Below are positions 7,590 through 16,237 of a stretch of 46,410 bases of DNA, piece by piece. Position 1 is the first letter of the stretch; every line of letters starts with the position of its first letter. Position numbers and translations under genes: made by a program. The notes below the pieces were generated by a model that worked only from the letters and a program-made list of their open reading frames with translations, had not been told where the DNA came from and did no database searches. Source of the DNA: an uncultured Saprospiraceae bacterium (GTDB taxonomy: Bacteria; Bacteroidota; Bacteroidia; Chitinophagales; Saprospiraceae); NCBI GenBank assembly GCA_905480595.1, contig CAJQQY010000213.1:1-46410 (forward strand), read 5' to 3'.

Positions 7590-9020
7590 TTATTGGTTAA
7601 TAGTGTAAGTTACGTTTAATCTTGGAGGATAAGAAGCATGTCCAGTACCAAAAATAATTGATCGATTAGCTGATTGTGCTTTTGAAATAGTTGAAATAAA
7701 GATTTCATCACTTGATTCTAGCCCATTGATAATATCTTGCAGATGTTGAGAAATATTCATCGTATAGGTTTGAATAACCATATTGTTTTTAGTTTTTTCA
7801 ACTAAGTTTCCTCCAAAAGTTGTAATTAAATTGCCACCAAGAGCAAATTGTAAGTCTGCAATAGCTATAAGATCTCCATCCTCATTTCTTTTTGATAAAA
7901 ACAACTGTTCAAGGGGGTTATCATTATAAACAGCTACATCAGCTGGAAGTATTGTTGCAATAGTTAATTCTAATTGAGCTTGATTAATTATCGCATTCTT
8001 TAGCCCGTTTCCGTATGGAATTCTTAATTTTCCAAGGACACCTTGCATTCCCTGAACAAAAATGTATTGTTCTCCATCGGTTTCATCATCAAGAGTGTCA
8101 ATATATGATTTCACAAATGAGTTTTCATAATCATGATTAAAACTGACCATTTGTGCTGCATCAGCATTAATTCTAAATCGATAAGATAAAGTATCTGATG
8201 TATCATCATCAGGAGTTGGAAGTGTATGGTAATACATGTAGATTCCACCTATTGGTGATGAAGATAATTTAAATGCCATCATCAATTCAGTAGGGTCAGA
8301 GTTTTCTACTACTACTTTTACTCCTTTAAGAACGTCTAATAAAGATGTGTCATTTTTATAGTAATCTATAGAAGAGGCATCTTTAAAAAGGATGTCGGTA
8401 AAGAGAGGATGATTCACATCAATTGGTAATCTTAACTGAGGAGGAAGAATAGTATCTCCATTTGTTGCAATTACAGAAAATGTAGAATCGGGCTCACTTG
8501 GGTTAACAGTCGCTGAGGTTAACAAATCTCCTGCAGCAAAATTATCATTTGAATAATAAGTTGCATTATTATCCATATCCGCATCGAGTAAATAAACAGC
8601 AACCTCTTGTTGTGAATCAGAGTTTCCAAAAAATTGATCAGGATTATACTCTAGAACGAAAACAATAGAGTCTAGTTTCGCATTTCCACCCGGAATCTTC
8701 GCAAAATTTGCAGAGTCAGGAGTTCCGGTAAGCCTCAATTGAGTATTAATTTCTGCTTCGCTTATTCCCAAAATAGGATCTTCTAATTTTCCACAAAGGT
8801 AACTTGTCAATAAATTTAGATCATCAAATGTTTGAATTGAATCATCTTCGACAGAACTTGCAAAAATAGATAAGGTATCTGTGAAAACTACATCAAGTCT
8901 ATCGGAATCAAGAACATCTGCGCCAATTAGACTTGGTTCATTACACGAAGTAGTTGCAAACAAAAACATCATAAATATGCTTGTTGCAAACATGAATTGT
9001 TGAAATATCGTCTTTTTCAA
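7590..9020 (-). CDS. DUF4270 lipoprotein
   Basis: 476 residues. The N-terminus is a lipoprotein signal with hydrophobic IFMMFLFATTSC followed by NEPSLIGADV, a typical DUF4270 opening; Cys26 would be lipidated. The start is a TTG at 9020 giving KKTIFQQ; the first ATG in frame (8993) would leave a very short signal peptide, so TTG is preferred. The rest is beta-rich, with LDSIVFVLEY and the C-terminal LNVTYTINQ seen across the family. Function is unknown; the family is Bacteroidota-specific and expected at the outer membrane or periplasm. It lies between the GT5 gene and glmS, a conserved neighbourhood, which hints at a cell-envelope job. Confidence 0.88.
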   Translation of the reverse strand: MKKTIFQQFMFATSIFMMFLFATTSCNEPSLIGADVLDSDRLDVVFTDTLSIFASSVEDDSIQTFDDLNLLTSYLCGKLEDPILGISEAEINTQLRLTGTPDSANFAKIPGGNAKLDSIVFVLEYNPDQFFGNSDSQQEVAVYLLDADMDNNATYYSNDNFAAGDLLTSATVNPSEPDSTFSVIATNGDTILPPQLRLPIDVNHPLFTDILFKDASSIDYYKNDTSLLDVLKGVKVVVENSDPTELMMAFKLSSSPIGGIYMYYHTLPTPDDDTSDTLSYRFRINADAAQMVSFNHDYENSFVKSYIDTLDDETDGEQYIFVQGMQGVLGKLRIPYGNGLKNAIINQAQLELTIATILPADVAVYNDNPLEQLFLSKRNEDGDLIAIADLQFALGGNLITTFGGNLVEKTKNNMVIQTYTMNISQHLQDIINGLESSDEIFISTISKAQSANRSIIFGTGHASYPPRLNVTYTINQ

Positions 9021-9046
9021 TGATTAATTATTTTAAGGCATCTATT

Positions 9047-9054
9047 CAAAAATA
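9047..9054 (-). promoter_or_regulatory. Possible promoter box of the DUF4270 gene
   Basis: Leftward TATTTTTG fits TAnnTTTG and lies 27 bp ahead of the TTG start. No clear -33 TTTG is visible, so the call is weak. Confidence 0.35.
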
Positions 9055-9108
9055 AATAAAATGCCAGAAGTATTCTAAAAAAAAGGTATCACTCCTCTAA
9101 ACGCAAAA

Positions 9109-9155
9109 CCAGCTTCTACCAGTTGGGTTCAATCCCATTTTAAGGTAGAAGCTGG
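9109..9155 (-). terminator. Terminator after the GT5 gene
   Basis: Perfect 12-bp stem (9109-9120 with 9144-9155), 23-nt loop. It lies between the GT5 gene and the DUF4270 gene, which suggests these two are separate transcription units. T-rich flanks occur on both sides. Confidence 0.75.
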
Positions 9156-9202
9156 ATTTTTGGTTTCAGAATATTCTTTTATGTGAAGCCAATAGAAAGG
9201 TC

Positions 9203-10021
9203 TTATTCAACCTCTTGTTCCAATAAAGAATTAAAAAACTCAAGGTAAGCGGCCAAGTATTCTTCTTCGCCTTTATATTCCAAAACAGGCTTGTCTGTCT
9301 CTTCAATTAATTTTGTAGTTGCTTTTGACAATTTCTCGCTACCAGTAATTACAGCATCGGAAAAAGTAATTGCCCCTGCATGTAAATTAACATTTTTTCC
9401 ACTTTTGTATGCATCTAAATCTTCAGGCTCCAAATTATTAATGGAAGCTTTGTCAAAGAAATCGTCGTTAAATGTTTTTTCTAACGAATTATCATAAAGT
9501 GAATAAACTGTTTTTGCGTTTTGGAAAATAGGCTCATTTTTGTACGCAGTTTTTAAATACAATGGTACTAAACTTGTCATCCAGCCGTGGCAATGAATAA
9601 TATCCGGTGCCCAACCAAATTTCTTAACAGTTTCTAAAACACCTTTGCAGAAAAATACTGATCGATCAGCATTATCTTCAAATGGTTTACCTTTAGCATC
9701 TTCAAATACTGATTTTCTCTTGAAAAAATCATCATTATCTAAAAAGTAAACCTGCAATCTTGCTCCAGGCAAAGATGCTACCTTAATAATTAGCGGAAAG
9801 TCATCATCATCTACGATAATGTTCATTCCTGAAAGGCGAACTACTTCGTGTAGTCGATGTCTTCTTTCATTAATAGTGCCGAAACGTGGCATCAAAACTC
9901 GGATTTCAAATCCCTTCTCTTGAATATATTGTGGCAATTTTCGCGCTATTCGTGAGATTTCAGAGAGTGCCGTATATGGCTCCATCTCTTGTGTTACTAT
10001 CAGAACTTTCTTCTTCTCCAT
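9203..10021 (-). CDS. Short glycogen/starch-synthase-like protein (GT5 N-terminal domain only)
   Basis: 272 residues against about 480 for GlgA. It matches only the N-terminal Rossmann half of family GT5: VLIVTQEMEPYTALSEIS at residues 6-23, corresponding to the ADP-glucose site that normally reads KxGGL, then EIRVLMPRFGTI, the DRSVFFCKGVLE segment and PDIIHCHGWMTSLVP. The usual KTGGL is replaced by TALSE, so the lysine that contacts ADP-glucose is missing. The C-terminal GT1-like half, with the second substrate site, is absent. Such short forms next to panC and panD are common in Bacteroidota and are annotated as glycogen synthase, but catalysis is doubtful. It is divergent from panC and has its own promoter box at 10081. 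Confidence 0.82.
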   Translation of the reverse strand: MEKKKVLIVTQEMEPYTALSEISRIARKLPQYIQEKGFEIRVLMPRFGTINERRHRLHEVVRLSGMNIIVDDDDFPLIIKVASLPGARLQVYFLDNDDFFKRKSVFEDAKGKPFEDNADRSVFFCKGVLETVKKFGWAPDIIHCHGWMTSLVPLYLKTAYKNEPIFQNAKTVYSLYDNSLEKTFNDDFFDKASINNLEPEDLDAYKSGKNVNLHAGAITFSDAVITGSEKLSKATTKLIEETDKPVLEYKGEEEYLAAYLEFFNSLLEQEVE

Positions 10022-10080
10022 AAAACTCTAAATTCATTTTTTTTAAAAAATAAAAATGATACCTTCAATGAACGGGTGTG

Positions 10081-10088
10081 CAAAAGTA
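10081..10088 (-). promoter_or_regulatory. Promoter box of the GT5 gene
   Basis: Leftward TACTTTTG fits TAnnTTTG, 60 bp ahead of the ATG at 10021, in the divergent gap with panC. Confidence 0.5.
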
Positions 10089-10219
10089 CAAAATATTCCG
10101 CATTTTTTATGATTTTTGTCCTACTCTTATTGTTAAGGACTTCTTAATTGAATCTTTCCTGACAATTTCAAAAAGTATTAGAAAACAAACAGAATCAACA
10201 AAACGAAGAATTATTTAAT

Positions 10220-11068
10220 ATGATTTTATTCAAAAAAGAATATCAACTCCAAAATTATTTGAATACTCTAAAATCAGACAAAAAAAGCATTGGAATTGTT
10301 CCGACAATGGGGGCTTTGCATGATGGTCACCTTTCCTTAATTCAAAAAGCAAAGGAAGATAATGATTGCGTAGTTTGTACCATTTTTGTTAATCCGACTC
10401 AATTTAACAATGCAACTGATTTGGAAAAATATCCACGAACTGTAGCTAAAGATATTGAGTTGTTAACGTCAATTGGTACTGATGTATTATTAATGCCTTC
10501 AGTTGAGGAGGTCTACCCAGAAGGATTGGACACAACCTTGGAATTGGATTTCGGGAAATTAGCTACAACGATGGAAGGGGAATTTCGCCCAGGGCACTTT
10601 GATGGGATGGCTCAGGTTGTGAATCGTTTGGTGAATATGGTTCAACCACATAGTTTGTATATGGGGCAAAAAGATTTTCAACAAATAACTATAGTGCGAA
10701 GCATGTTGACTCAATTAGAATCTAAAATAAAATTGGTCATGGTTCCAATCATGAGGCATGAAGACGGATTAGCAATGAGTTCTAGAAATGTTCGATTGAC
10801 TCCTGAAAATCGAAATCGTGCAGTAATAATTTCACAAACGCTTTCAGAAGCTAAAAATAAAGTTGAAAATAAAACGCCAAAAGAAGTAGAAACTTGGGCA
10901 ATGAAAGAATTGAGCATCCCAGAATTCAAACCTGAATATTTTGAAATAGTGGATGGAATTACACTTCAACCAATTGATGATTTTAATGAAACTGACTTCG
11001 CTGTGGCATGCACCGCAGTTTGGGCAGGAGAAGTAAGATTAATTGATAATATGGTTTTAAAATCGTAG
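10220..11068 (+). CDS. panC: Pantothenate synthetase
   Basis: 282 residues, the normal length. PanC joins pantoate and beta-alanine with ATP to pantothenate, the CoA precursor. The nucleotidyl-transferase signature is complete: PTMGALHDGH at residues 28-37 (His34 and His37 form the HIGH-like motif), FVNPTQF, GEFRPGHFDGMAQVVNRL, MGQKDFQQ, and the KMSKS-like MSSRN. The product of the next gene, PanD, supplies its beta-alanine, so both act in one pathway. The ATG at 10220 is the only plausible start. About 200 bp separate it from the divergent GT5 gene. Confidence 0.97.
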   Translation: MILFKKEYQLQNYLNTLKSDKKSIGIVPTMGALHDGHLSLIQKAKEDNDCVVCTIFVNPTQFNNATDLEKYPRTVAKDIELLTSIGTDVLLMPSVEEVYPEGLDTTLELDFGKLATTMEGEFRPGHFDGMAQVVNRLVNMVQPHSLYMGQKDFQQITIVRSMLTQLESKIKLVMVPIMRHEDGLAMSSRNVRLTPENRNRAVIISQTLSEAKNKVENKTPKEVETWAMKELSIPEFKPEYFEIVDGITLQPIDDFNETDFAVACTAVWAGEVRLIDNMVLKS

Positions 11069-11155
11069 ATTTGAGCCGCCTTCCTTAGAGCTTAGCTCGA
11101 AACATTTTCAAATTATCTATTTTTCATTAGAAATTATATTTTATTAATAAAATTT

Positions 11156-11180
11156 CATTTTGTGACCTTTTCACAAAATG
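11156..11180 (+). terminator. Hairpin between panC and panD
   Basis: Perfect 10-bp stem (11156-11165 with 11171-11180) with a 5-nt loop, followed by tttcgtttta. The U-run is broken, so it may act as a weak terminator or a processing site that tunes panD against panC. Confidence 0.5.
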
Positions 11181-11233
11181 TTTCGTTTTATTATTAGTAG
11201 TTAACTTTTTTAAACAAAATTATATTTTATACT

Positions 11234-11620
11234 ATGTTCGTAACAGTTTTTAAATCTAAGATACACCGTGCAACTGTAACTCAAGCTGACCTCAATTATG
11301 TAGGTAGTATTACCATTGATGAAGATTTGATGGATGCTGCTAATATTATCGAAGGAGAAAGAGTACAAATTGTAAATAATAACAATGGCGCAAGACTCGA
11401 AACTTATGTAATTAAAGGAGAAAGAGGTTCAGGTGTAATTTGCTTGAATGGAGCTGCTTCTCGAAGAGTTGCAGTTGGCGATATTGTAATTATCATTTCT
11501 TACTTGAGTATGGAGTGGGAAGCTGCGAAAAAATATAAACCAACTACAGTTTTTCCTGGTGCCAATAACCAATTGCCTAAAAGAAAGGCTAAAAAGAAAT
11601 CTAAGTCTAAGAAGAAATAA
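11234..11620 (+). CDS. panD: Aspartate 1-decarboxylase
   Basis: 128 residues. PanD decarboxylates L-aspartate to beta-alanine. The pyruvoyl cofactor forms by self-cleavage at Gly24-Ser25, present here as YVGSIT; Lys9, His11, Tyr22, Arg54-region and the NGAA loop (ICLNGAASR) that guides processing are also in place. The last 12 residues, [13 protein letters not shown], are a Lys-rich tail beyond the usual end. It follows panC by 165 bp, with a hairpin in between. A long inverted repeat follows the stop. Confidence 0.97.
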   Translation: MFVTVFKSKIHRATVTQADLNYVGSITIDEDLMDAANIIEGERVQIVNNNNGARLETYVIKGERGSGVICLNGAASRRVAVGDIVIIISYLSMEWEAAKKYKPTTVFPGANNQLPKRKAKKKSKSKKK

Positions 11621-11634
11621 AATAGCTGACTAGT

Positions 11635-11696
11635 AAATTTGTTAATCAGTCAAATGGTTGTTTCCATTTTTGACTGGTTAACAAATCAACTAATTT
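11635..11696. terminator. Long inverted repeat between panD and amn
   Basis: The stretch from aaatttgttaa (11635) with cagtcaaa pairs with tttgactg and gttaacaaat (11669-11685), with an outer tagt/acta pairing. It sits between converging genes and most likely stops transcription from both sides, although it lacks a clean T-run. Confidence 0.55.
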
Positions 11697-11709
11697 ACAG
11701 ATTGACTAA

Positions 11710-12483
11710 TTAAAATTTCAAGTGTTTTATCGTCAACGAATTATTGCTCAATTTCATCAATGATTCGATTCCAATCTTCAAGTGCATGTCCATGTAGTTT
11801 TTACTAACTGCTTTGTCACTTTTTTCTGTTTTTACACCTTCTGGAACCATCGGCATATCAGAAACTAAAAGTAATGCTCCTGCTGGAATATGATTTTTAA
11901 AAGCTGCGACAAAAATAGTTGCCGTTTCCATATCAACTGCAATTGGTCGAAGTGATTTCAGATATTCCTTAAAATCTTCTCGGTGTTCCCAAACTCGTTT
12001 ATTGGTAGTATATATTGTTCCCGTCCAATAATCTTTATCATATTCTCGAATAGTTGTAGAAATCGCTTTTTGCAGAGCAAAGGCAGGTAGAGCAGGCACT
12101 TCAGGTGGTAAATAATCATTAGATGTTCCTTCTCCTCGAATTGCTGCAATCGGCAAAATCAAATCGCCTACTTTATTTTTATTAGTTTTTACTCCTCCAC
12201 ATTTGCCTAAAAAAATAGCAGCTTTCGGTTTTATCGCCGTCAGTAAATCAATGATAGTTCCTGCATTTGGACTTCCCATTCCAAAATTGATAATGGTGAT
12301 ATTTTCTGCAGTTGCTGAAATCATCGAACGATCTTTTCCTTTTATTTTTACATCATATTGTTCAGCAAACATTTCTACATATTTACTGAAATTAACGAGG
12401 ATGATGTATTCTCCAAAGTCCTCGAGTGCAGTTCCTGTGTATCTAGGTAACCAATCTTTAACTATTTCACTTTTTGTCTTCAT
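11710..12483 (-). CDS. amn: AMP nucleosidase (short form)
   Basis: 257 residues, the Bacteroidota short form lacking the N-terminal regulatory domain of the 480-residue enterobacterial enzyme. It belongs to the nucleoside phosphorylase fold: INFGMGSPNAGTIIDLL binds the phosphate and ribose, FLGKCGGV follows, and the AVDMETATIF segment holds the conserved Met-Glu that contacts the ribose; LLLVSDMP carries the catalytic Asp. Amn cuts AMP into adenine and ribose-5-phosphate and so adjusts adenylate levels. Its start at 12483 follows an A/T-rich leader. It is convergent with panD and 45 bp downstream of the lipoprotein gene on the same strand, so the two may be co-transcribed. Confidence 0.93.
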   Translation of the reverse strand: MKTKSEIVKDWLPRYTGTALEDFGEYIILVNFSKYVEMFAEQYDVKIKGKDRSMISATAENITIINFGMGSPNAGTIIDLLTAIKPKAAIFLGKCGGVKTNKNKVGDLILPIAAIRGEGTSNDYLPPEVPALPAFALQKAISTTIREYDKDYWTGTIYTTNKRVWEHREDFKEYLKSLRPIAVDMETATIFVAAFKNHIPAGALLLVSDMPMVPEGVKTEKSDKAVSKNYMDMHLKIGIESLMKLSNNSLTIKHLKF

Positions 12484-12528
12484 ATTAATTTTTTTTTTAA
12501 TTAAAGGTAATTATTTTCAAATAGAGTG

Positions 12529-13089
12529 TTAACGGTATAATTTTTCACATTCTGTTTTGCTGAGTTTCTTTGGAACAAAACAATTAATGCTATCTGGTTT
12601 ATTATTTAATTTATAAAAAATATAATTCGATTTTGACTTACTCCCATTGGGGGTATTCGAAGGATATTGTGGTTCGTTCAATTCTATTTCTTCTTTTGAA
12701 ATGATTTTTCCAAGAATTTTTATCGCAGGTGGTTGGAAATTTTTTCCTTGAGTTGAGGCGTACCATCTTTCTAAAAAAATATTGTCGTCAGTAATAATGT
12801 ACAAACCAGAAGAAGTTAACTCCGGTGCTGTTTTTGAATCGAATTTATAGTCAGGAGAAATGTCATCTCCATCTCCACCAAGTCTAAGTACAACTCCGTT
12901 TTTATAAAAAATATATCCTAGAAAAAAATCCGATAAACCTGCTTTTTTATCTCCTTTGTGAAGTTGAAAATATCCGCCATCTAACCTTAAAGCTTCTGAT
13001 TTATTTTCAATAGCGGAAAAACTTATTTGCTCATGTGAGCATGTTGAAATGATTAAAACTAAAAAGCAAAGAGGTATGAATTTGAGCAT
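12529..13089 (-). CDS. Small lipoprotein of unknown function
   Basis: 186 residues, not recognised. The first 17 residues are a lipoprotein signal (FIPLCFLVLIISTC); Cys17 would be lipidated, though Thr at -1 is not the commonest residue. The mature part looks like a compact beta-rich domain (GGYFQLHKG, FFLGYIFYKNGVVLRLGG, GLYIITDDNIFLERWY), reminiscent of lipoproteins of about 150-200 residues found singly in Bacteroidota. There are two more Cys near the end (NCFVPKKLSKTEC). It lies between carB and amn on the same strand, with a terminator separating it from carB. Confidence 0.72.
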   Translation of the reverse strand: MLKFIPLCFLVLIISTCSHEQISFSAIENKSEALRLDGGYFQLHKGDKKAGLSDFFLGYIFYKNGVVLRLGGDGDDISPDYKFDSKTAPELTSSGLYIITDDNIFLERWYASTQGKNFQPPAIKILGKIISKEEIELNEPQYPSNTPNGSKSKSNYIFYKLNNKPDSINCFVPKKLSKTECEKLYR

Positions 13090-13114
13090 ATATTTTATTT
13101 AGATTAAAAGGTAT

Positions 13115-13150
13115 AAAAAAAGCGAGTTGCAATTTGCAACCCGCTTTTTT
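13115..13150. terminator. Terminator after carB
   Basis: A-run, gcg, one mismatch, then gttgcaa/ttgcaac and cgc plus a T-run, symmetrical around 13132. It ends the leftward carB transcript ahead of the lipoprotein gene and would work in both directions. Confidence 0.85.
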
Positions 13151-13156
13151 ATATTT

Positions 13157-15973
13157 TTACATCGACAAATACATCGAACGTCTTTTATCTAATTCCCTAA
13201 AGTAAGGGTCTTTTGTATCTTTTATAAACCGAATCGCTTCGCCAGTTGACTTCATTTCAGGTCCCAAGTTTTTATCTACATTCGGGAATTTATTGAATGA
13301 GAAAACAGGAACTTTAATTGCGTAACCTTCCAATTTTTTAATTATTTCAAAATCTTTCAATTTCTTATTTCCTAACATTACATGTGTTGCAATGTTCAAA
13401 TATGGAACTTGATAAGCTTTGGCAATAAATGGAGTCGTACGTGAAGCTCTTGGATTCGCTTCGATCACATAAACTTGCTCATCCTTGATCGCAAATTGGA
13501 TATTGATTAATCCTTTTGTTTCCAAAGCGAAAGCTAACTTTTTAGTGTACTCTTTCATTTTTTCAATAACATGATCGCTCAAACTGTAGGTTGGTAAAAC
13601 AGCTGAACTGTCTCCTGAGTGAATTCCAGCAGGTTCGATATGTTCCATGATTCCCATGATGTGAACTTCATCTCCATCGCAAATTGCATCTACCTCAGCT
13701 TCTTTTGCTCGATCTAAAAATTGATCAATTAACACTTTGTTGTCAGGCATGTGTTTGAAAATTTCCAACACTTGTCTTTCCAACTCTTCATCATTGATTA
13801 CAATCTTCATTCGCTGTCCTCCTAAAACATAAGATGGTCGAACCAAAACTGGGTAACTTACTCTGTTCGCAATGTCAATTGCTTCTTGTGCATCATCAGC
13901 TTGACCATACTTAGGATACGGAATATCTAACTCTTTCAACAAGTCAGAGAAACGTCCTCGATCTTCAGCAAGGTCGAGTGCTTTATAACTTGTACCGATA
14001 ATTTTGATTCCTTTTTTGTCAAAAGTCTCCGCTAATTTCAAAGCAGTTTGACCTCCCAACTGAACGATAACACCTTCTGGTTTTTCTAATTCAAATATTT
14101 CTTGAATGTGTTCCCAGAAGATTGGTTCAAAGTATAATTTATCAGCCATATTGAAATCTGTCGAGACAGTTTCAGGATTACAATTAATCATAATTGCTTC
14201 GTAACCTGCTTCTTGGATTGCCATCAATCCGTGTACACAACAGTAGTCAAATTCAATTCCTTGACCAATTCGATTTGGACCAGAACCAAGGACTACTATT
14301 TTCTTTTTATCGCTTGGAATACTTTCGTTTTCCTGATCAAAAGTAGAGTAGAAGTAAGGTGTTTTGGCTTCAAATTCTGCAGCACAAGTATCCACCATTT
14401 TATATGTTCTGCGGATATCTAGTTTTTTTCTATGTTTTGTTACTTCTTCTTCTTTGATTCTCATCAACCAAGCAATCTGAGCATCAGAGTAACCTACTTC
14501 TTTTAAACTTCGTAAGAAATCTTCGGGTAAATCTTCTGCAACATTATATCGCATGATTTCATTTTCCATAGCGACTAATCGCTTGATTTGGGTAATGAAC
14601 CATGGATCAATTTTAGTCAATTTGTGAACTGTTTTTTCAGGCACACCTAATCGCAACGCATCTTTTACTCTGTAAATTCTATCATCACTCACTTGTGATA
14701 ATCGCTCTAAAATATCAGATGTTCTTATCCATTCTTTTTTATCTGCACCTAATCCCATTCGACCATTCTCTTGAGATTGACATGCTTTTTGAAGTGCTTC
14801 CAAGAAGTTTCTTCCGATTCCCATAACTTCCCCTACAGACTTCATTTGCAAACCTAAAATATGGCTTGAGCCTTTGAACTTATCAAAATTCCATCGAGGC
14901 ATTTTTACAATTACATAATCCAATGTAGGTTCGAAAAAAGCAGAAGTATTCCCAGTAATTTGATTTTTTAATTCATCCAATGTAAATCCTAAAGCAAGTT
15001 TAGCCGCAATTTTTGCAATTGGGTAACCAGTTGCTTTACTCGCCAAAGCAGAAGAACGAGATACCCGAGGGTTAATCTCAATTACGATCAATTCCTCTGT
15101 TTCTGGATTTTGAGAAAATTGAATATTACAACCTCCAGCAAAATTTCCCATTGATCGCATTGCCAAAATTGACTCATCTCTCATTTGCTGATAAGCTGTA
15201 TCTGAAAGTGTCATAGCAGGTGCAACTGTGATACTATCTCCTGTATGAATTCCCATCGGATCAAGATTCTCTACAGTACAAATAATTACTACATTATCGT
15301 TGCTATCTCGAAGTAATTCCAACTCAAATTCTTTCCAACCTAATACGGCTTTTTCTACTAAAACCTCGTGAGTCGGTGAAGCATCCAAACCTCTTCTGAG
15401 TGCTTCATCAAATTCGTCAGCAGTATGGCAAAATCCACCTCCATATCCACCTAAAGTATAGGATGGTCGAATAACTAATGGGTAACCAATTTTTTGCGCT
15501 GCTTCTTTTCCTTCTAGGAATGAATTAGCGATATGAGAGGGTGCCACTTTGAGTCCTAACTTCACGACATGTTCTCGAAATTTTTCTCGATTTTCAGCTA
15601 ACTCGATAGCTTCTAAATCTACACCAATAAGTTTTACATTATATTTATCCCAAACACCTTCTTTACCTGCTTCGATAGCAAGATTCAAAGCTGTTTGTCC
15701 TCCCATGGTTGGAAGTACTGCATCAATTTGACGTTCCTCTAAAATTTCAATTAGACTTTGAACGGTAAGAGGTTTTAGATAAATGTGCTCTGCAGTTACA
15801 GGATCAGTCATGATCGTTGCAGGATTAGAATTAATCAAAGAAACTTCAATACCTTCTTCACGCAATGCATGAGAAGCTTGAGTTCCAGAATAATCGAATT
15901 CGCAGGCTTGGCCAATAATAATAGGCCCACTTCCGATGATAAGTACTGACTTGATCGAATTGTCTTTAGGCAT
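13157..15973 (-). CDS. carB: Carbamoyl-phosphate synthase large subunit, without allosteric domain
   Basis: 938 residues when started at ATG 15973 (MPKDNSIKSVLIIGSGP), the normal family start; the open frame runs 31 codons further upstream but that extension has no family counterpart. CarB makes carbamoyl phosphate from bicarbonate, ATP and ammonia delivered by CarA, for pyrimidine and arginine synthesis. Both ATP-grasp halves are present: IGSGPIIIGQACEFDYSG, the first ATP site and GGYGGGFC, then a second set VLGSGPNRIGQGIEFDY, with GGQTALKLAE and LGGQRMKIV. The chain stops after MKSTGEAIRFIKDTKDPYFRELDKR, so the C-terminal MGS-like regulatory domain (about 130 residues, ornithine/UMP/IMP sensing in E. 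coli) is lacking. Short CarB is common in Bacteroidota. Its leader carries a terminator-like hairpin. Confidence 0.96.
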   Translation of the reverse strand: MPKDNSIKSVLIIGSGPIIIGQACEFDYSGTQASHALREEGIEVSLINSNPATIMTDPVTAEHIYLKPLTVQSLIEILEERQIDAVLPTMGGQTALNLAIEAGKEGVWDKYNVKLIGVDLEAIELAENREKFREHVVKLGLKVAPSHIANSFLEGKEAAQKIGYPLVIRPSYTLGGYGGGFCHTADEFDEALRRGLDASPTHEVLVEKAVLGWKEFELELLRDSNDNVVIICTVENLDPMGIHTGDSITVAPAMTLSDTAYQQMRDESILAMRSMGNFAGGCNIQFSQNPETEELIVIEINPRVSRSSALASKATGYPIAKIAAKLALGFTLDELKNQITGNTSAFFEPTLDYVIVKMPRWNFDKFKGSSHILGLQMKSVGEVMGIGRNFLEALQKACQSQENGRMGLGADKKEWIRTSDILERLSQVSDDRIYRVKDALRLGVPEKTVHKLTKIDPWFITQIKRLVAMENEIMRYNVAEDLPEDFLRSLKEVGYSDAQIAWLMRIKEEEVTKHRKKLDIRRTYKMVDTCAAEFEAKTPYFYSTFDQENESIPSDKKKIVVLGSGPNRIGQGIEFDYCCVHGLMAIQEAGYEAIMINCNPETVSTDFNMADKLYFEPIFWEHIQEIFELEKPEGVIVQLGGQTALKLAETFDKKGIKIIGTSYKALDLAEDRGRFSDLLKELDIPYPKYGQADDAQEAIDIANRVSYPVLVRPSYVLGGQRMKIVINDEELERQVLEIFKHMPDNKVLIDQFLDRAKEAEVDAICDGDEVHIMGIMEHIEPAGIHSGDSSAVLPTYSLSDHVIEKMKEYTKKLAFALETKGLINIQFAIKDEQVYVIEANPRASRTTPFIAKAYQVPYLNIATHVMLGNKKLKDFEIIKKLEGYAIKVPVFSFNKFPNVDKNLGPEMKSTGEAIRFIKDTKDPYFRELDKRRSMYLSM

Positions 15974-16055
15974 GACGATTTGTTTGTTGTATTGGTGGAT
16001 GATTAAATTTTCTTTTCTGTAACATAAAAAGATGACTAGTGTTCTGTTACTTATA

Positions 16056-16090
16056 AAAAAAGACATTTTTTGAGAAAAAAATGTCTTTTT
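16056..16090 (-). terminator. Terminator-like hairpin in the carB leader
   Basis: Leftward strand: an A-rich stem around gacatttttt, a 3-nt loop, its complement and then a run of T. It starts about 30 nt after the likely transcription start (box at 16128-16135) and ends some 80 nt before the carB ATG. It could be an attenuator, or an end point for transcripts from further upstream. Confidence 0.55.
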
Positions 16091-16127
16091 CGGTTTGGTT
16101 AGGAAGTTGAAAATCCCAAATCGAGTG

Positions 16128-16135
16128 CAAATGTA
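16128..16135 (-). promoter_or_regulatory. Promoter box of carB
   Basis: Leftward TACATTTG fits TAnnTTTG exactly. It lies between the terminator of the small peptide gene and the carB leader hairpin, so carB is likely transcribed from here. Confidence 0.5.
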
Positions 16136-16171
16136 ATGATTAATTTATGAGTAAGAAAATATTTTAAAAAT

Positions 16172-16209
16172 AAAAAACCTTCCAAAGCAAAAGGTTTGAA
16201 AGGTTTTTT
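16172..16209. terminator. Terminator after the small peptide gene
   Basis: aaaaaacctt (16172-16181) pairs with aaggtttttt (16200-16209), with an inner caaa/tttg. It lies 29 bp behind the stop of the leftward small gene, and T-runs exist in both directions. Confidence 0.8.
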
Positions 16210-16237
16210 TATATAGGGGAGAGGATTCATTATTATC

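Noticed and set aside
9109..9155. Strong hairpin considered as a tRNA or structured RNA
   Set aside because: A single stem with a 23-nt loop between two same-strand genes; no cloverleaf, so a terminator.
15974..16066. 31-residue N-terminal extension of CarB
   Set aside because: The family starts at the equivalent of residue 32, and the extension overlaps the leader hairpin.
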